A stretch of 64,000 nt of DNA, taken from Alphaproteobacteria bacterium (lineage in GTDB: Bacteria; Pseudomonadota; Alphaproteobacteria; CAAGCB01; CAG-977). Position numbers and translations under genes: made by a program. Shown here piece by piece: positions 8,954 through 19,319 of this stretch. The stretch lies in the NCBI GenBank assembly GCA_024407875.1, contig JAKSVT010000006.1:1-64000 (forward strand), in the 5' to 3' direction. Position 1 is the first letter of the stretch. Each line of letters opens with the position of its first letter. The notes beneath the pieces are model-generated. The model did not search any database. It saw only the letters and a list, made by a program, of their open reading frames with translations, and was not told the origin of the DNA.

Positions 8954-8992
8954 ATGACAAAAAATTTTAAATTTAAAGGGGCTATAAAATGA
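8954..8992 (+). CDS. 12-codon leader frame ending on the prs start codon
   Basis: An ATG at 8954, four bases after AGGGATGGGT, opens [12 protein letters not shown] and stops at a TGA that shares two bases with the prs ATG (ATGA). The prs ribosome site AAAGGGG lies within it. This geometry allows termination-reinitiation coupling, but a chance short frame is possible. Confidence 0.25.
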   Translation: MTKNFKFKGAIK

Positions 8993-9921
8993 AAATTTTT
9001 TCGGGAAACAGCAACAGACCATTGGCAGAAGCAATTGCTAAGCATTTGGACAGAGAGCTTTCAAAATGTGTTGTTAAACGTTTCGCAGATAATGAAATCT
9101 TTGTAGAAATTGAGGAAACTGTACGTGGTGAAGATGTTTATATTATCCAACCAACATCAACACCTGTTAATGACCACTTGATGGAATTGTTAATTATGTT
9201 AGATACATTCCGTCGTTCTTCTGCTCAAAGAATTACAGCTGTTATTCCGTATTTTGGTTACGCACGTCAAGATAGACGTACAGCACCTAGAACACCTGTT
9301 AGTGCAAAATTAGTTGCAGATTTAATTGCACATGCTGGTGCTGATCGTGTTTTAACAATGGATTTACATGCAGGACAAATTCAAGGTTTCTTCAATATTC
9401 CTGTTGATAACTTAATGGGAGCCCCTGTTTTCTGTAACGATATTAAATTTAATTGTCGTGACAAAAAACCTATGGTTGTTTCTCCAGACGTTGGCGGTGT
9501 AGTTCGTGCTAGAGCTCTTGCAAAACGTTTAAATGCTGAATTAGCAATTATTGATAAACGTCGTGAACGTGCTGGTGTTTCTGAAGTTATGAACATTATT
9601 GGTGATGTAAAAGATCAAGATTGTATCTTGATTGATGATATCGTTGATTCAGCTGGAACATTATGTAATGCTGCAAAAGCTTTAATGAATGCTGGTGCTT
9701 CTTCTGTTCAAGCTTATTGCTCACATGGTGTATTATCAGGTGAAGCTGTAGAACGTGTTCAAGCATCTCCTTTAAAATCATTAGTTATTACAAATTCAAT
9801 TCAACCAACTGAAAAAGTTTTAGCTGCAGCTCCAAAAATTAGAGTTTTATCTATTGCTGATTTATTTGGTGAAGGTATTTTACGTATTAACGAAGAACGT
9901 TCTATTGCAAGCTTATTCTAA
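8989..9921 (+). CDS. prs: Ribose-phosphate pyrophosphokinase (PRPP synthetase)
   Basis: The 310-residue protein makes PRPP from ribose 5-phosphate and ATP, feeding purine, pyrimidine, histidine and NAD synthesis. It begins [17 protein letters not shown], contains the ATP/Mg loop [20 protein letters not shown], the [17 protein letters not shown] stretch and the PRPP-binding loop DDIVDSAGT at residues 216-224. Length and motifs are standard class I. A strong AAAGGGG site precedes the ATG. Confidence 0.97.
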   Translation: MKIFSGNSNRPLAEAIAKHLDRELSKCVVKRFADNEIFVEIEETVRGEDVYIIQPTSTPVNDHLMELLIMLDTFRRSSAQRITAVIPYFGYARQDRRTAPRTPVSAKLVADLIAHAGADRVLTMDLHAGQIQGFFNIPVDNLMGAPVFCNDIKFNCRDKKPMVVSPDVGGVVRARALAKRLNAELAIIDKRRERAGVSEVMNIIGDVKDQDCILIDDIVDSAGTLCNAAKALMNAGASSVQAYCSHGVLSGEAVERVQASPLKSLVITNSIQPTEKVLAAAPKIRVLSIADLFGEGILRINEERSIASLF

Positions 9922-9937
9922 TAAGGATTTATTGTAA

Positions 9938-10483
9938 TTGAAAAATATTTCACTTTTTGTTGGTATTTTGACCGCATGCTCTTTCTTAAGTGCATGCGGT
10001 GTTCAGACTAATCGTAGTTATCCTGAAAAATACGGAAAAAAATACGTACAAAATAGTCATTACACTCAAGAAATGCGTGATGATAAGATATTTGGAAATA
10101 AAGGTTTAGTTTTTGATATTAATGCTGAAGAATTATTGAAAAAAAACGAAAACTATAAACCTGAAAAAGCGCAAGCTGACAATAAAAATATTGAAGAAAT
10201 AAGTGAAAATAAAGTTCTTGTTGATAATAGTAATCTATGGAACAAGGCTTTATCTGTAATGATGGATTATCCTTTAGATATAACAGATAAAGAATCTGGA
10301 TATATTTCTTCTGAATGGATAAAAAAATCACAAACAGAACAAATGAAAATAAATGTTATTTTACAACCAAAATTAAAAGTTAGTGTTGTTTTAAGAAACA
10401 AAACAAAAAACGGAGATTTTGAAAATATTGGCAATGATAATGTGTTAGCTAATAAAATAAAAACCTCCATTGAAAAAGAATAG
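9938..10483 (+). CDS. DUF3576-like lipoprotein
   Basis: The 181-residue product starts at a TTG 10 bases after AAGGA and carries a lipoprotein signal with lipobox LSAC (Cys20). The C-terminal part (LWNKALSVMMDYPLDITDKE... GYISSEW... MKINVILQPKLK) fits the DUF3576 proteins that precede leuS in many Alphaproteobacteria, and that position is the strongest support. Probably an envelope lipoprotein; molecular role not known to me. It starts 16 bases after prs, so likely one operon with prs and leuS-lptE-holA. Confidence 0.7.
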   Translation: MKNISLFVGILTACSFLSACGVQTNRSYPEKYGKKYVQNSHYTQEMRDDKIFGNKGLVFDINAEELLKKNENYKPEKAQADNKNIEEISENKVLVDNSNLWNKALSVMMDYPLDITDKESGYISSEWIKKSQTEQMKINVILQPKLKVSVVLRNKTKNGDFENIGNDNVLANKIKTSIEKE

Positions 10484-10513
10484 TTTAATTTATTGTTTAA
10501 AGGCAGAAATAAA

Positions 10514-13096
10514 ATGAGCGAAGAAAGATATAATTTCCGCACAACTGAAGAAAAATGGCAAAAAGAATGGGAAGATAAAGAAGCTTTTAAAACAGAGAAA
10601 AAATCTGATAAGCCAAAATATTATACTTTGGAAATGTTTCCTTATCCATCTGGTAATTTGCATATGGGACACGTTAGAAACTATGCTATGGGCGATTTAG
10701 TTTCACGTTTTAAACGTATGCAAGGATTTAATGTATTACATCCAATGGGATGGGATGCTTTTGGTTTGCCTGCAGAAAATGCTGCTATTAAACACAATGT
10801 ACATCCTGCAAAATGGACACGCGAAAATATTGCAAATATGCGTAAGCAAATGAAGCGTTTAGGCTTATCAATTGATTGGGAACGTGAAGTTGCCACATGT
10901 GAAGTTGATTACTACAAACATGAACAAAAAATGTTCTTAGATATGTTTAAAAAAGGCTTAGCTTACAAGAAAGACTCTTGGGTAAACTGGGATCCTGTAG
11001 AACAAACTGTTTTAGCAAATGAACAAGTTGTTGATGGAAAAGGATGGCGCTCTGGAGCTCCTGTAGAAAAACGTAAATTATCACAATGGTCTTTAAAAAT
11101 TACAGATTATGCTGATGAATTACTTGAAGATTTAAAAACTTTAGACGGTTGGCCTGAAAAAGTTCGTACAATGCAAGAAAACTGGATTGGTAAATCACAA
11201 GGTGCTTATCTTTATTTTCCAATCAAAGACACAGATAAAACATTAACTGTATTTACAACTCGTGCAGATACTTTGTTTGGCGCATCTTTCTGTGCAATTT
11301 CTGCACAACATCCTATTGCATTAGAATTAGCAAAAACAAATCCTGAAATTGCAAAATTCATTAAAGAATGCGAAGCTTTAGGTACATCTGTTGTTAATAT
11401 TGAAACCGCTGAAAAACGTGGTATGGATACAGGATTAAAAGTATTACATCCATTCCCTGAAGAATTTAAAGCTTTAGGAGGAAATCCTGAATTACCAGTA
11501 TATATTGCAAACTTCGTATTAATGGAATATGGAACTGGTGCTATTTTCGCATGCCCTGCTCATGATCAACGTGACTTAGACTTTGCTCGTAAATATAACT
11601 TACCAGTTAGAGTTGTTGTTTCTCATAAAACTGAAGGCGTTCCAAATGTTACAGATACTGCATTTGCTGATATTGCAGATGGTGTAGCTGTAAACAGTGC
11701 CTTCCTTGATGGATTAGAAACAAAGAAAGCTATTCCAGAAATGATTTCTAGATTAGAAAAGATTGGTCGTGGAAAAGCTACAACTCAATATAAATTACGT
11801 GATTGGGGTGTTTCCCGTCAACGTTATTGGGGTTGTCCAATTCCTGTAATACACTGTGATGATTGTGGTTTGGTTCCTGTTCCTGATGACCAATTACCTG
11901 TAACATTACCAGAAGACGTTGTTTTTGATGGTAATGGTAATCCGTTAGAAAAACATCCAACATGGAAACATACTGTATGTCCTCATTGTGGAAAACCTGC
12001 TTTAAGAGAAACAGATACTTTTGATACATTCTTTGAATCAAGTTGGTATTTTGCAAGATTCTGCTATCCTTTTGATAGTGATAAACCTTTTGATCGTGAA
12101 GCTGTTGATCATTTCTTACCAGTTGATCAATATATTGGTGGTATTGAACATGCTTGTATGCACTTGTTGTATGCACGTTTCTTCACAAAAGCCTTGAGAG
12201 ATTGTGGATATTTATCAGCAAAAGAACCTTTCAAGGGATTATTTACACAAGGTATGGTTTGCCATGAAACATACAAAGATGTTAATGGAAACTGGTTATT
12301 CCCTGGTGAAATTGATAAAAAAGCTGATGGAAGTGCAATTAAAATTAGCGATGGAACACCTGTTGTAGTTGGCCGTTCTGAAAAAATGAGTAAGTCAAAA
12401 TACAATTTGATTGATCCTAATGATATTTTAGCAAATTATGGTGCAGACTCAGCTCGTATCTTCGTATTATCAGATACACCTCCAGATAGAGATTTTGAAT
12501 GGACAGCTGCTGGTATTGATGGTGCTTGGCGTTATGTAAACCGTTTGTGGCGTTTAGCTTTAGCTTGTCCAGAAGTTGTTAATAAACCTGCTGAAATTTC
12601 TAAAAATGCAAATGCTTTAATTAAAGCTACACATAAAACAATTGATGTTGTAACTGAAGCTTTTGAAAAATTGCAATTTAACGTTGCATTAGCAAAATTA
12701 CGTGAATTCACAAATTCAATATCAGATTTAAAAATTAATGATGATAGTGATAAATATGCTTATCGTTTTGCTTTTGAAACATTGATTACTTTAATTGCTC
12801 CTGCAACACCTCATATTGCAGAAGAAATTTGGCACACAATTTTGAATCATGATTCATTATTAGCATTTGGACCATGGCCAAAAGCAGATAAATCAATGTT
12901 AACAGATGATAGCGTTGTAATTGCTGTTCAAGTTCAAGGTAAATTACGTGGTACTATAGAATATACAAAAGATGGTGATGAAGAAGCCTTAAAACAAGCT
13001 GCTTTAGCATTACCAACTGTTCAAGCTCAAATAGCTGGAAAAGAAGTACGTAAAATTATTGTGGTGAAAAATAAAATTGTTAATATCGTTGTTTAA
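10514..13096 (+). CDS. leuS: Leucyl-tRNA synthetase
   Basis: An 860-residue class I aminoacyl-tRNA synthetase. The HIGH motif appears as HMGH at residues 50-53 and the KMSKS loop is intact at 624-628. Between them lie the editing (CP1) domain with [12 protein letters not shown] and the [15 protein letters not shown] region, and a Cys-rich insert (HCDDCG, CPHCG) that probably binds zinc. The C-terminal domain ends [17 protein letters not shown]. The ATG at 10514, preceded by AAAGGCAG, is preferred to an in-frame TTG at 10493. The stop overlaps lptE by 20 bases. Confidence 0.97.
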   Translation: MSEERYNFRTTEEKWQKEWEDKEAFKTEKKSDKPKYYTLEMFPYPSGNLHMGHVRNYAMGDLVSRFKRMQGFNVLHPMGWDAFGLPAENAAIKHNVHPAKWTRENIANMRKQMKRLGLSIDWEREVATCEVDYYKHEQKMFLDMFKKGLAYKKDSWVNWDPVEQTVLANEQVVDGKGWRSGAPVEKRKLSQWSLKITDYADELLEDLKTLDGWPEKVRTMQENWIGKSQGAYLYFPIKDTDKTLTVFTTRADTLFGASFCAISAQHPIALELAKTNPEIAKFIKECEALGTSVVNIETAEKRGMDTGLKVLHPFPEEFKALGGNPELPVYIANFVLMEYGTGAIFACPAHDQRDLDFARKYNLPVRVVVSHKTEGVPNVTDTAFADIADGVAVNSAFLDGLETKKAIPEMISRLEKIGRGKATTQYKLRDWGVSRQRYWGCPIPVIHCDDCGLVPVPDDQLPVTLPEDVVFDGNGNPLEKHPTWKHTVCPHCGKPALRETDTFDTFFESSWYFARFCYPFDSDKPFDREAVDHFLPVDQYIGGIEHACMHLLYARFFTKALRDCGYLSAKEPFKGLFTQGMVCHETYKDVNGNWLFPGEIDKKADGSAIKISDGTPVVVGRSEKMSKSKYNLIDPNDILANYGADSARIFVLSDTPPDRDFEWTAAGIDGAWRYVNRLWRLALACPEVVNKPAEISKNANALIKATHKTIDVVTEAFEKLQFNVALAKLREFTNSISDLKINDDSDKYAYRFAFETLITLIAPATPHIAEEIWHTILNHDSLLAFGPWPKADKSMLTDDSVVIAVQVQGKLRGTIEYTKDGDEEALKQAALALPTVQAQIAGKEVRKIIVVKNKIVNIVV

Positions 13097-13631
13097 TAAT
13101 AAACGTATTTGGTCATTAATAGCCGTTATTGGAATAATTATTTCTTTAACGGCTTGTGGCTTTCGTCCTTTATACACATCAACTGGTGTAAATGGTGAAG
13201 ATAAATACATACAAGATGAATTATCACAAATTTTTATCGATGAAATCGAAGGATTTCACGGTCAAAAGATGCGTCGTCAATTATTAAGTTTAATTTCTCC
13301 TGAACATGAAGTTGAAAGAGGAAAATATAGACTATATGTAAACATTGGCACGCCTGTTAAATCTGAATTAGGTGTAAAAAGAAACAATCAAGCTACAAGA
13401 TTTCGTTTAAGTTATAATGTTAAATATACTTTATATTCTTTCCCTGAAATGAGTAAATTAAAGGTTGGATCTGTTTCTAAATTCTCAAGTTATGACGTAA
13501 ATAATAGTCCTCGTTCCTCTGATGTTGCTAAAGATGTTATGGAAGATAGATTATTAAAAGATATAGCTTATGATATCGCTATTCAATTATCTTCTTATTT
13601 CAAAAAAGAAGTAATCTCTGAACAAGAATAA
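13077..13631 (+). CDS. lptE: LPS-assembly lipoprotein LptE
   Basis: The 184-residue protein has a membrane-spanning signal and lipobox LTAC with Cys27 followed by GFRPLY, the characteristic start of mature LptE/RlpB. LptE plugs the LptD barrel that delivers LPS to the outer leaflet. It starts at TTG 13077, about 9 bases after GGTGA and inside the end of leuS; an upstream in-frame TGA excludes a longer form, and a TTG at 13089 is the alternative. The order leuS-lptE-holA is classic. Confidence 0.88.
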   Translation: MLISLFNNKRIWSLIAVIGIIISLTACGFRPLYTSTGVNGEDKYIQDELSQIFIDEIEGFHGQKMRRQLLSLISPEHEVERGKYRLYVNIGTPVKSELGVKRNNQATRFRLSYNVKYTLYSFPEMSKLKVGSVSKFSSYDVNNSPRSSDVAKDVMEDRLLKDIAYDIAIQLSSYFKKEVISEQE

Positions 13632-13648
13632 AATAGAGTTTTATTTTT

Positions 13649-14671
13649 ATGACTAAATTTAAAGAAGATGCTTTTAATTCATTAATTTCTACCGGTGTCA
13701 AAACACTAAAAGCTTTTTTGTTATACGGTAGTGATGAAGGCATGATTGACGAATATCGTGTAAAATTAGTAAAAGCAATATGTGAAGATATAAAAGATCC
13801 TTTTCGCATTGTTAATTTAACAAGCAGTGATGTTAGAGAAGATCCTTCTGTTTTGTCGGCTGAAGCAAATGCTATTACACTAATGGGAGGAAGAAGAGTT
13901 GTTACTATCAGAAATGCTGACAACTATCTTACAAAACCTTTAAAAGAATTTTTGGAATCTTATAAAGGTGATACTTTAATCATTGTTACAGCAGGATCAT
14001 TAAAATCAAATGATTCTTTGCCTACTTTATTTGATAAAGCTTCTGATTTAGGTCTTTTAGCTTGTTATGCGGATGAAGCAGAATCTTTAAAAAAACTTGT
14101 GGTAAATACATTAAAAGAAAATAATTTATCCGCATCACCTGATGTTATTCAATATATAGCAAATAATTTGGGTGCTGACAGATTATTATCTCGTTCAGAA
14201 CTTGAAAAATTGTGCGTTTATATGGGAAAAGAAACTACAATTACTATGGAAGATGCCGAAGCTTGTATTGGTGATGCAACATCTTTACCTATTGACGTTT
14301 TTTTATACGCTTTAACAGGTGGGGATCAAACAACTTTACATTCAACATTAGATCGTCTTTTTGCTTCAGGAGAAGCTCCTATTACACTTCTTCGTTTAGC
14401 AAATTCTCATTTAAAAAAATTTTATACAGTTTTTGCTCAAATTCAAAATGGCACAGATCAGTCAAGTGCTGTTCGTTCTCTCTTCTTAAATTTTAAACGT
14501 GTAGGCGATTTTACAAATCAATTACGTCGTTGGGATTTAAACAGAATAACAAAAGCTATGAATTTACTATTAAATGCAGAAAAACTTTGTAAGATTAAAG
14601 AAAATCCCCCAAAATTAATAGTAGGAAGAGCTTTTTTAGCAATTTGTGCTATGTCTGGAATTAGAAGATAA
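13649..14671 (+). CDS. holA: DNA polymerase III delta subunit
   Basis: At 340 residues it fits HolA, the clamp-loader subunit that opens the beta clamp. The N-terminal AAA+-like domain shows FLLYGSDEGMIDEY and GGRRVVTIRNAD, where family members have similar blocks, without a functional Walker A motif, as expected. The middle has QYIANNLGADRLLSRSELEKL and the C-terminal helical collar has ITLLRLANSHLKKFY. It closes the leuS-lptE-holA run. Only a weak ribosome site is visible. Confidence 0.9.
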   Translation: MTKFKEDAFNSLISTGVKTLKAFLLYGSDEGMIDEYRVKLVKAICEDIKDPFRIVNLTSSDVREDPSVLSAEANAITLMGGRRVVTIRNADNYLTKPLKEFLESYKGDTLIIVTAGSLKSNDSLPTLFDKASDLGLLACYADEAESLKKLVVNTLKENNLSASPDVIQYIANNLGADRLLSRSELEKLCVYMGKETTITMEDAEACIGDATSLPIDVFLYALTGGDQTTLHSTLDRLFASGEAPITLLRLANSHLKKFYTVFAQIQNGTDQSSAVRSLFLNFKRVGDFTNQLRRWDLNRITKAMNLLLNAEKLCKIKENPPKLIVGRAFLAICAMSGIRR

Positions 14672-14683
14672 TAGAGTAAAACA

Positions 14684-15214
14684 ATGAAACTATTTTTTGA
14701 AATGTTTTATGCATTCTTTAAAATAGGTACAATAACCATTGGAAGTGGTTTTGCCATGCTTCCTATCATTCAACATGAAGTTGTAGATAAAAAGAAGTGG
14801 TTTTCTGAATCTGAATACATGGATATATTATCCGTAGCCTTATCTTGTCCCGGTCCAAATATTATTAATTTAAATGTTTATTTAGGACTAAAAAAACTAG
14901 GATTTTGGGGATTTTTTGCTGGAGCTTTAGGAACAATTCTTCCTTCTTTTATACTAATTTTAATAATAGCTATAGGATTTCAAAATATTCAAAATAATCC
15001 TTATGTTATTGCTGCTTTTAAAGGCATTAAACCCGCTTCTGTAGCCTTAATTTCTGTTCCAGCGATTAGTATGGCTAAAAATGCAAAAGTTTTGAATAAA
15101 TTTATTTTTATTCCTTTAATAATAGCAGCTTTAATTGTTTATATGAATGTTTCACCAATTTTATTTATTGCTTGTGCAATAGCCTTTGGTAATTTGATTT
15201 TTAAGAAAAAATAG
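14684..15214 (+). CDS. Chromate-type transporter, N-terminal half (CHR domain)
   Basis: A 176-residue membrane protein, one CHR domain: FFKIGTITIGSGFAMLPIIQ at the start, then the PGPNIINLNVYLG motif and about five to six hydrophobic helices. Short-chain CHR proteins work as pairs and this one is followed 7 bases later by its partner. Family members export chromate, but many homologues have no proven substrate, and no chromate-resistance gene is nearby. Confidence 0.88.
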   Translation: MKLFFEMFYAFFKIGTITIGSGFAMLPIIQHEVVDKKKWFSESEYMDILSVALSCPGPNIINLNVYLGLKKLGFWGFFAGALGTILPSFILILIIAIGFQNIQNNPYVIAAFKGIKPASVALISVPAISMAKNAKVLNKFIFIPLIIAALIVYMNVSPILFIACAIAFGNLIFKKK

Positions 15215-15221
15215 GTGAAAT

Positions 15222-15749
15222 ATGTTACTTAGTTTATTTTTGACTTTCTTTAAAATCGGATTATTTAGCTTTGGCGGTGGATATGCAATGCTTGCATTAA
15301 TCCAAAGTGAAGTAGTAACAAAACATAAATGGTTATCAATTGGCGAATTTACAGATATTATTGCTATATCACAAGTAACACCAGGTCCTATTTCTATTAA
15401 TGCAGCAACATATATTGGCTGGAAAACAACAAATTCTTGGATTGGGTCAGCACTTGCTACATTTGGTGTTGCTCTTCCTTCTTTTATAGTAATCGTTTTA
15501 ATGTTCTTGTTTTTAGCAAAATATAATAATTCAAATTTTGTAAAAAATACTTTTAAAGCTTTAAGACCAACAGCTGCTGGATTAGTATTTTCTGCAGCGT
15601 TATTATTGATGACTAAAGAAAATTTTATTGATGCTTGGTCCATAGCTCTATTTTTAGGTTCATTCATCTTATTACAAAAAAAATGGGCTGGAGCTATAAC
15701 ATTAATTTTTGTTTCGGGACTTATTGGAATTTTATTATACGGCCCATAA
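15222..15749 (+). CDS. Chromate-type transporter, C-terminal half (CHR domain)
   Basis: A 175-residue paralogue of the preceding gene with the same blocks: FFKIGLFSFGGGYAMLALIQ and TPGPISINAATYIGW. The two halves probably insert in opposite orientations and form one antiport unit equal to a fused long ChrA. The start codon follows AGGTGAAAT. A DXS-like gene follows 17 bases later, probably in the same transcript. Confidence 0.88.
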   Translation: MLLSLFLTFFKIGLFSFGGGYAMLALIQSEVVTKHKWLSIGEFTDIIAISQVTPGPISINAATYIGWKTTNSWIGSALATFGVALPSFIVIVLMFLFLAKYNNSNFVKNTFKALRPTAAGLVFSAALLLMTKENFIDAWSIALFLGSFILLQKKWAGAITLIFVSGLIGILLYGP

Positions 15750-15766
15750 TTTAAATGGAGACATAA

Positions 15767-17503
15767 ATGTTATTAGATAGAATAAACTCTTCAAATGATG
15801 TTAAAAAATTAAACATTGATGAAATGAACGAATTAGCTAAAGAAATTCGTTTAGGAATATTAAATAGAACATCAAAAATTGGCGGACACGTAAGCCCAAA
15901 TTTAGGAATTGTTGAAACAACAATTGCTCTTCATTATGTTTTTGATACTCCTAAAGATAAAATTGTTTTTGACGTATCACATCAATGTTATGCACATAAA
16001 ATAATAACAGGCCGTAAAGAAGGTTTCTTTAATGAAGCTTATTTTGATAAAATTTCTGGATTTACTGCTCCTCTTGAAAGTGAGTATGATACCTTCGTAG
16101 TTGGTCATACATCAACATCTGTTAGTCTAGCATGTGGATTAGCTCAAGCAAGAGATGCTGTAAAAGGAAATGAACGAGTTATTGCGTTAATTGGAGATGG
16201 GTCTTTATCTGGTGGTGAAGCTTTAGAAGGTTTAGATTTTGCAGGAGAAATGAAAACAGGATTAATCATTATTGTAAATGATAATGAAATGTCTATTGCA
16301 GAAAATCATGGGGGCCTTTATAAAAACTTACAATTATTACGTGAAACTAAAGGAAAAGCTGAATGCAATTTATTTAAAGCAATGGGCTTAGAATATACAT
16401 ATTTAGAAGAAGGTAATAATATTAAAGCTTTAATTGATACTTTTGAAAAAATAAAAGATACAAAAGTTCCTGTAATAGTTCATATACACACTAATAAAGG
16501 TCAAGGATATCTTCCTGCTGATCAATATAAAGAAATGTTCCACTTTAATATGCCGTTTGATGTAGAAACAGGTCAAAGCAATTTTGATTTTTCAAAAGAA
16601 AACTATAATTCTCTTACTGCAAATTATTTAATGAACAAAGTTAAAGAAGATGAAAAAGTTTATATATTTAATGCAGGAACACCTGGAGCTTTAACTTTAA
16701 CACCTGATAAACGTGCTATTTTAGGCAAACATTTTATTGATGTTGGAATTGCTGAAGAACATGCTGTTGCTATGGTTTCTGCTATGGCAAAAAGAGGAGC
16801 AAAACCTGTTTTATGGTTATTAAGTTCATTTATTCAAAGAACTTATGATCAATTAAGCCAAGATTTAGCATTAAATAATTCTCCAGCCGTTATTATTGTT
16901 GGATGGGCTGGTATTAATAGTGCAGATATGACACACTTAGGATTGTTTGATATGACAATGATGTCAAATATTCCAAATTTAGTTTGTTTATCCCCATCAA
17001 ACAAAGAAGAATATTTAGCTATGTTAGATTGGGCAATTGATCAAAACAAACATCCTGTAGTAATACGATTGCCTCAAACTATTACTAAAACAAATAGAGA
17101 CGTTAAAACAGATTTTGATAATATTAATACCTATGAAGTTGTTGAAAAAGGAAGCGATATTGCAATTTTAGCTCTAGGACAAATGTTTGAATTAGGCCAA
17201 AATGTTGCTAATGCTTTAAAACAAAATGGAAAAAATCCTACTTTAATTAATCCTCGCTTTTACAGTGATGTTGATGAAAAAACTTTAACAGATTTATTAA
17301 AAAATCATTCTAAAGTTATAACCCTTGAAGATGGATCTTTATCTGGTGGTTTTGGAGAAAAAATCGCAAGATTTTTTGGACCAACTTCAATGAAAGTATT
17401 TACTTTCGGTGCTAATAAAGAATTTAATAATCATGTACCTTTAGATGAATTATTTAAGAAGTATCATCTTTCAGTTGATGAAATTCTTAAAATTATTCTA
17501 TAA
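15767..17503 (+). CDS. Short 1-deoxy-D-xylulose-5-phosphate synthase-like (transketolase family)
   Basis: The 578-residue protein has the DXS layout: GGHVSPNLGIVETTIALHYV, the thiamine-diphosphate motif GDGSLSGGEALEG...NDNEMSIAEN, the Glu-bearing DVGIAEEHAV and a C-terminal transketolase domain with LEDGSLSGGFGEKI. It is about 40-60 residues shorter than typical DXS, and the loop after AGxxxAD is one residue shorter before TH. It may be a true DXS making the isoprenoid precursor or a related paralogue; whether another dxs exists elsewhere is unknown. GGAGA precedes the ATG. Confidence 0.75.
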   Translation: MLLDRINSSNDVKKLNIDEMNELAKEIRLGILNRTSKIGGHVSPNLGIVETTIALHYVFDTPKDKIVFDVSHQCYAHKIITGRKEGFFNEAYFDKISGFTAPLESEYDTFVVGHTSTSVSLACGLAQARDAVKGNERVIALIGDGSLSGGEALEGLDFAGEMKTGLIIIVNDNEMSIAENHGGLYKNLQLLRETKGKAECNLFKAMGLEYTYLEEGNNIKALIDTFEKIKDTKVPVIVHIHTNKGQGYLPADQYKEMFHFNMPFDVETGQSNFDFSKENYNSLTANYLMNKVKEDEKVYIFNAGTPGALTLTPDKRAILGKHFIDVGIAEEHAVAMVSAMAKRGAKPVLWLLSSFIQRTYDQLSQDLALNNSPAVIIVGWAGINSADMTHLGLFDMTMMSNIPNLVCLSPSNKEEYLAMLDWAIDQNKHPVVIRLPQTITKTNRDVKTDFDNINTYEVVEKGSDIAILALGQMFELGQNVANALKQNGKNPTLINPRFYSDVDEKTLTDLLKNHSKVITLEDGSLSGGFGEKIARFFGPTSMKVFTFGANKEFNNHVPLDELFKKYHLSVDEILKIIL

Positions 17504-17560
17504 ATCTAATAATTTTGTGATATACAATATTTAGAAATTCTAATTTTTAATGGTGAAAAT

Positions 17561-18799
17561 ATGTTCAAATCAACTTTATTAAACATTTTAGTAGAACGTG
17601 GTTTTTATAATCAATGTACAAATGAACAAGGTTTTGATGATTATTTATATGATTGTGAAAAATCAGGAAAACCTGCTGTAGCATATTGTGGATCAGATCC
17701 TACTGGAGATAGTTTACATATTGGACATATTGTTCCATTTATGATGCTTCGTTGGTTCCAAAAATGTGGTAATAAACCTATCTTATTAGTAGGTGGAGCA
17801 ACAAGTAGAATTGGTGACCCTTCAGGAAAGGATAAATTGCGTCCATTCTTAGATGAAGCGACAATTAAACATAACATTGAAGGCTTAAAGAAATCATATT
17901 CTAAGTTTTTGCGTTTTGATGATAGTGAAACATCAGCAATGATTGTTGATAACTATGATTGGTTCAAGAACATGAATTATTTGGACTTTTTACGCGATAT
18001 AGGAACATATTATTCAGTAAATAGAATGTTAGCAATGGATAGCGTAAAATCACGTTTGGATCGTGAACAACAAATGACATTCTTAGAATTCAACTATATG
18101 TTATTACAAGGCTATGATTTCTGCGAATTATACCAAAAATATGGTTGTCGTGCACAAATCGCTGGATCAGATCAATGGGGAAATATTACTTCTGGTACAG
18201 AATTAGGTCGTCGTCGTTATGATGTTGAATTATTTGGATTTACAAGCCCTATTATTACAGATAGTTCCGGTAAGAAAATGGGTAAATCTGAAGGTAATGC
18301 CGTATGGATTAACGATGAAAAATTACCAGCATATGATTATTATCAATATTTCCGTAATGTTGGAGATGCTGATGTTGGCAAATGTTTACGTATATTCACT
18401 GAGCTTCCAATGGATGAAGTTAAACGCTTAGAAGCATTAAAAGATAAAGAAATTAATGAAGCTAAAAAGGTATTAGCATTTGAAGCTACAAAACTTTGCC
18501 GTGGTGAAGAACAAGCTTTAGCTGCACAACAAACTGCTGTTGCAACATTTGAACAAGGAAATGCTGGTGGTGATTTACCAACAATCAATGCTCAAGAAAT
18601 TGCTTTAACAGAAGCTTTATTCCAATTAAAGTTAGTTGCTTCAAAAGGTGATGCAAAGCGTATGATTGCTCAAAACGCTGTTAAAATTAATGATGTTGTA
18701 GTTTCAGATACAAACTTACAATTAAATGCTAGCAGTGCTGTTGACGGTAAGATCAAATTATCCGTTGGAAAGAAAAAACACGGTTTAGTTGTTTTATAA
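17561..18799 (+). CDS. tyrS: Tyrosyl-tRNA synthetase
   Basis: A 412-residue class I synthetase. The HIGH motif is LHIGHIVPF, the tyrosine/AMP pocket includes YCGSDPTGDSLH and QIAGSDQWGNI, and the KMSKS-like loop is KKMGKSEGN. A C-terminal S4-like RNA-binding domain follows (LKLVASKGDAKRMIAQNAVKIN). Length is standard for the bacterial TyrRS group. It leads into tsaE with an 11-base gap. Confidence 0.96.
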   Translation: MFKSTLLNILVERGFYNQCTNEQGFDDYLYDCEKSGKPAVAYCGSDPTGDSLHIGHIVPFMMLRWFQKCGNKPILLVGGATSRIGDPSGKDKLRPFLDEATIKHNIEGLKKSYSKFLRFDDSETSAMIVDNYDWFKNMNYLDFLRDIGTYYSVNRMLAMDSVKSRLDREQQMTFLEFNYMLLQGYDFCELYQKYGCRAQIAGSDQWGNITSGTELGRRRYDVELFGFTSPIITDSSGKKMGKSEGNAVWINDEKLPAYDYYQYFRNVGDADVGKCLRIFTELPMDEVKRLEALKDKEINEAKKVLAFEATKLCRGEEQALAAQQTAVATFEQGNAGGDLPTINAQEIALTEALFQLKLVASKGDAKRMIAQNAVKINDVVVSDTNLQLNASSAVDGKIKLSVGKKKHGLVVL

Positions 18800-18810
18800 T
18801 CGGCAATAAA

Positions 18811-19275
18811 ATGGAAAATAATAATTTTGAATTTGTTGTTGATGAACAAGGCTTAGAAAATCTAGCAAAAAAATTAGCTCCTCAATTAAATACAGGTGAC
18901 TGTATTTTGTTAGATGGTACTTTAGGTATGGGAAAAACAGTTTTTTCTCGTGCTTTTGTTCGTGCTTTAACAAGTAATGAAACAGAAGTTCCAAGTCCCA
19001 CATTTACTTTAGTTCAAGTATATGATACCGATAAAACTACTATTTGGCATTTTGATTTATACAGAATTAAATCTCCTGATGAAATCTATGAAATAGGTTT
19101 TGAAGAAGCTCTAGCAACAGGAATTTCTTTAATAGAATGGCCTGAAAGAGCAAAAGGAATGTATCCTAAAAATGCTATTACTGTTCATTTTGAACAAGGA
19201 CCTGAACAAAATTTAAGAAAAATCACTATAGATTTTCCAAAAGATTTACGAAAAAGCAACAATCTTTGTTTATGA
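18811..19275 (+). CDS. tsaE: tRNA t6A-modification ATPase TsaE
   Basis: The 154-residue P-loop ATPase of the threonylcarbamoyladenosine complex. The Walker A is GTLGMGKTVFS (Gly-rich, K-T), followed by the family stretch VPSPTFTLVQVYD and WHFDLYRI, where the Asp and Arg act at the active site, then LIEWPERAKG. TsaE drives the TsaB-TsaD cycle that modifies A37 of ANN-reading tRNAs. In Alphaproteobacteria it often precedes the amgK-murU pair, as here. Confidence 0.95.
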   Translation: MENNNFEFVVDEQGLENLAKKLAPQLNTGDCILLDGTLGMGKTVFSRAFVRALTSNETEVPSPTFTLVQVYDTDKTTIWHFDLYRIKSPDEIYEIGFEEALATGISLIEWPERAKGMYPKNAITVHFEQGPEQNLRKITIDFPKDLRKSNNLCL

Positions 19276-19319
19276 TTTTGATAAATTATTTATCATTTTT
19301 ATAAACAGAGGTATTTTTT

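Noticed and set aside
10493-10513. Upstream TTG start for leuS
   Set aside because: The ATG at 10514 has a better-placed ribosome site and gives the family-typical N terminus.
14684-15749. Frameshifted single chrA pseudogene
   Set aside because: Each half has its own start, ribosome site and full CHR motif; paired short-chain forms are a known arrangement.
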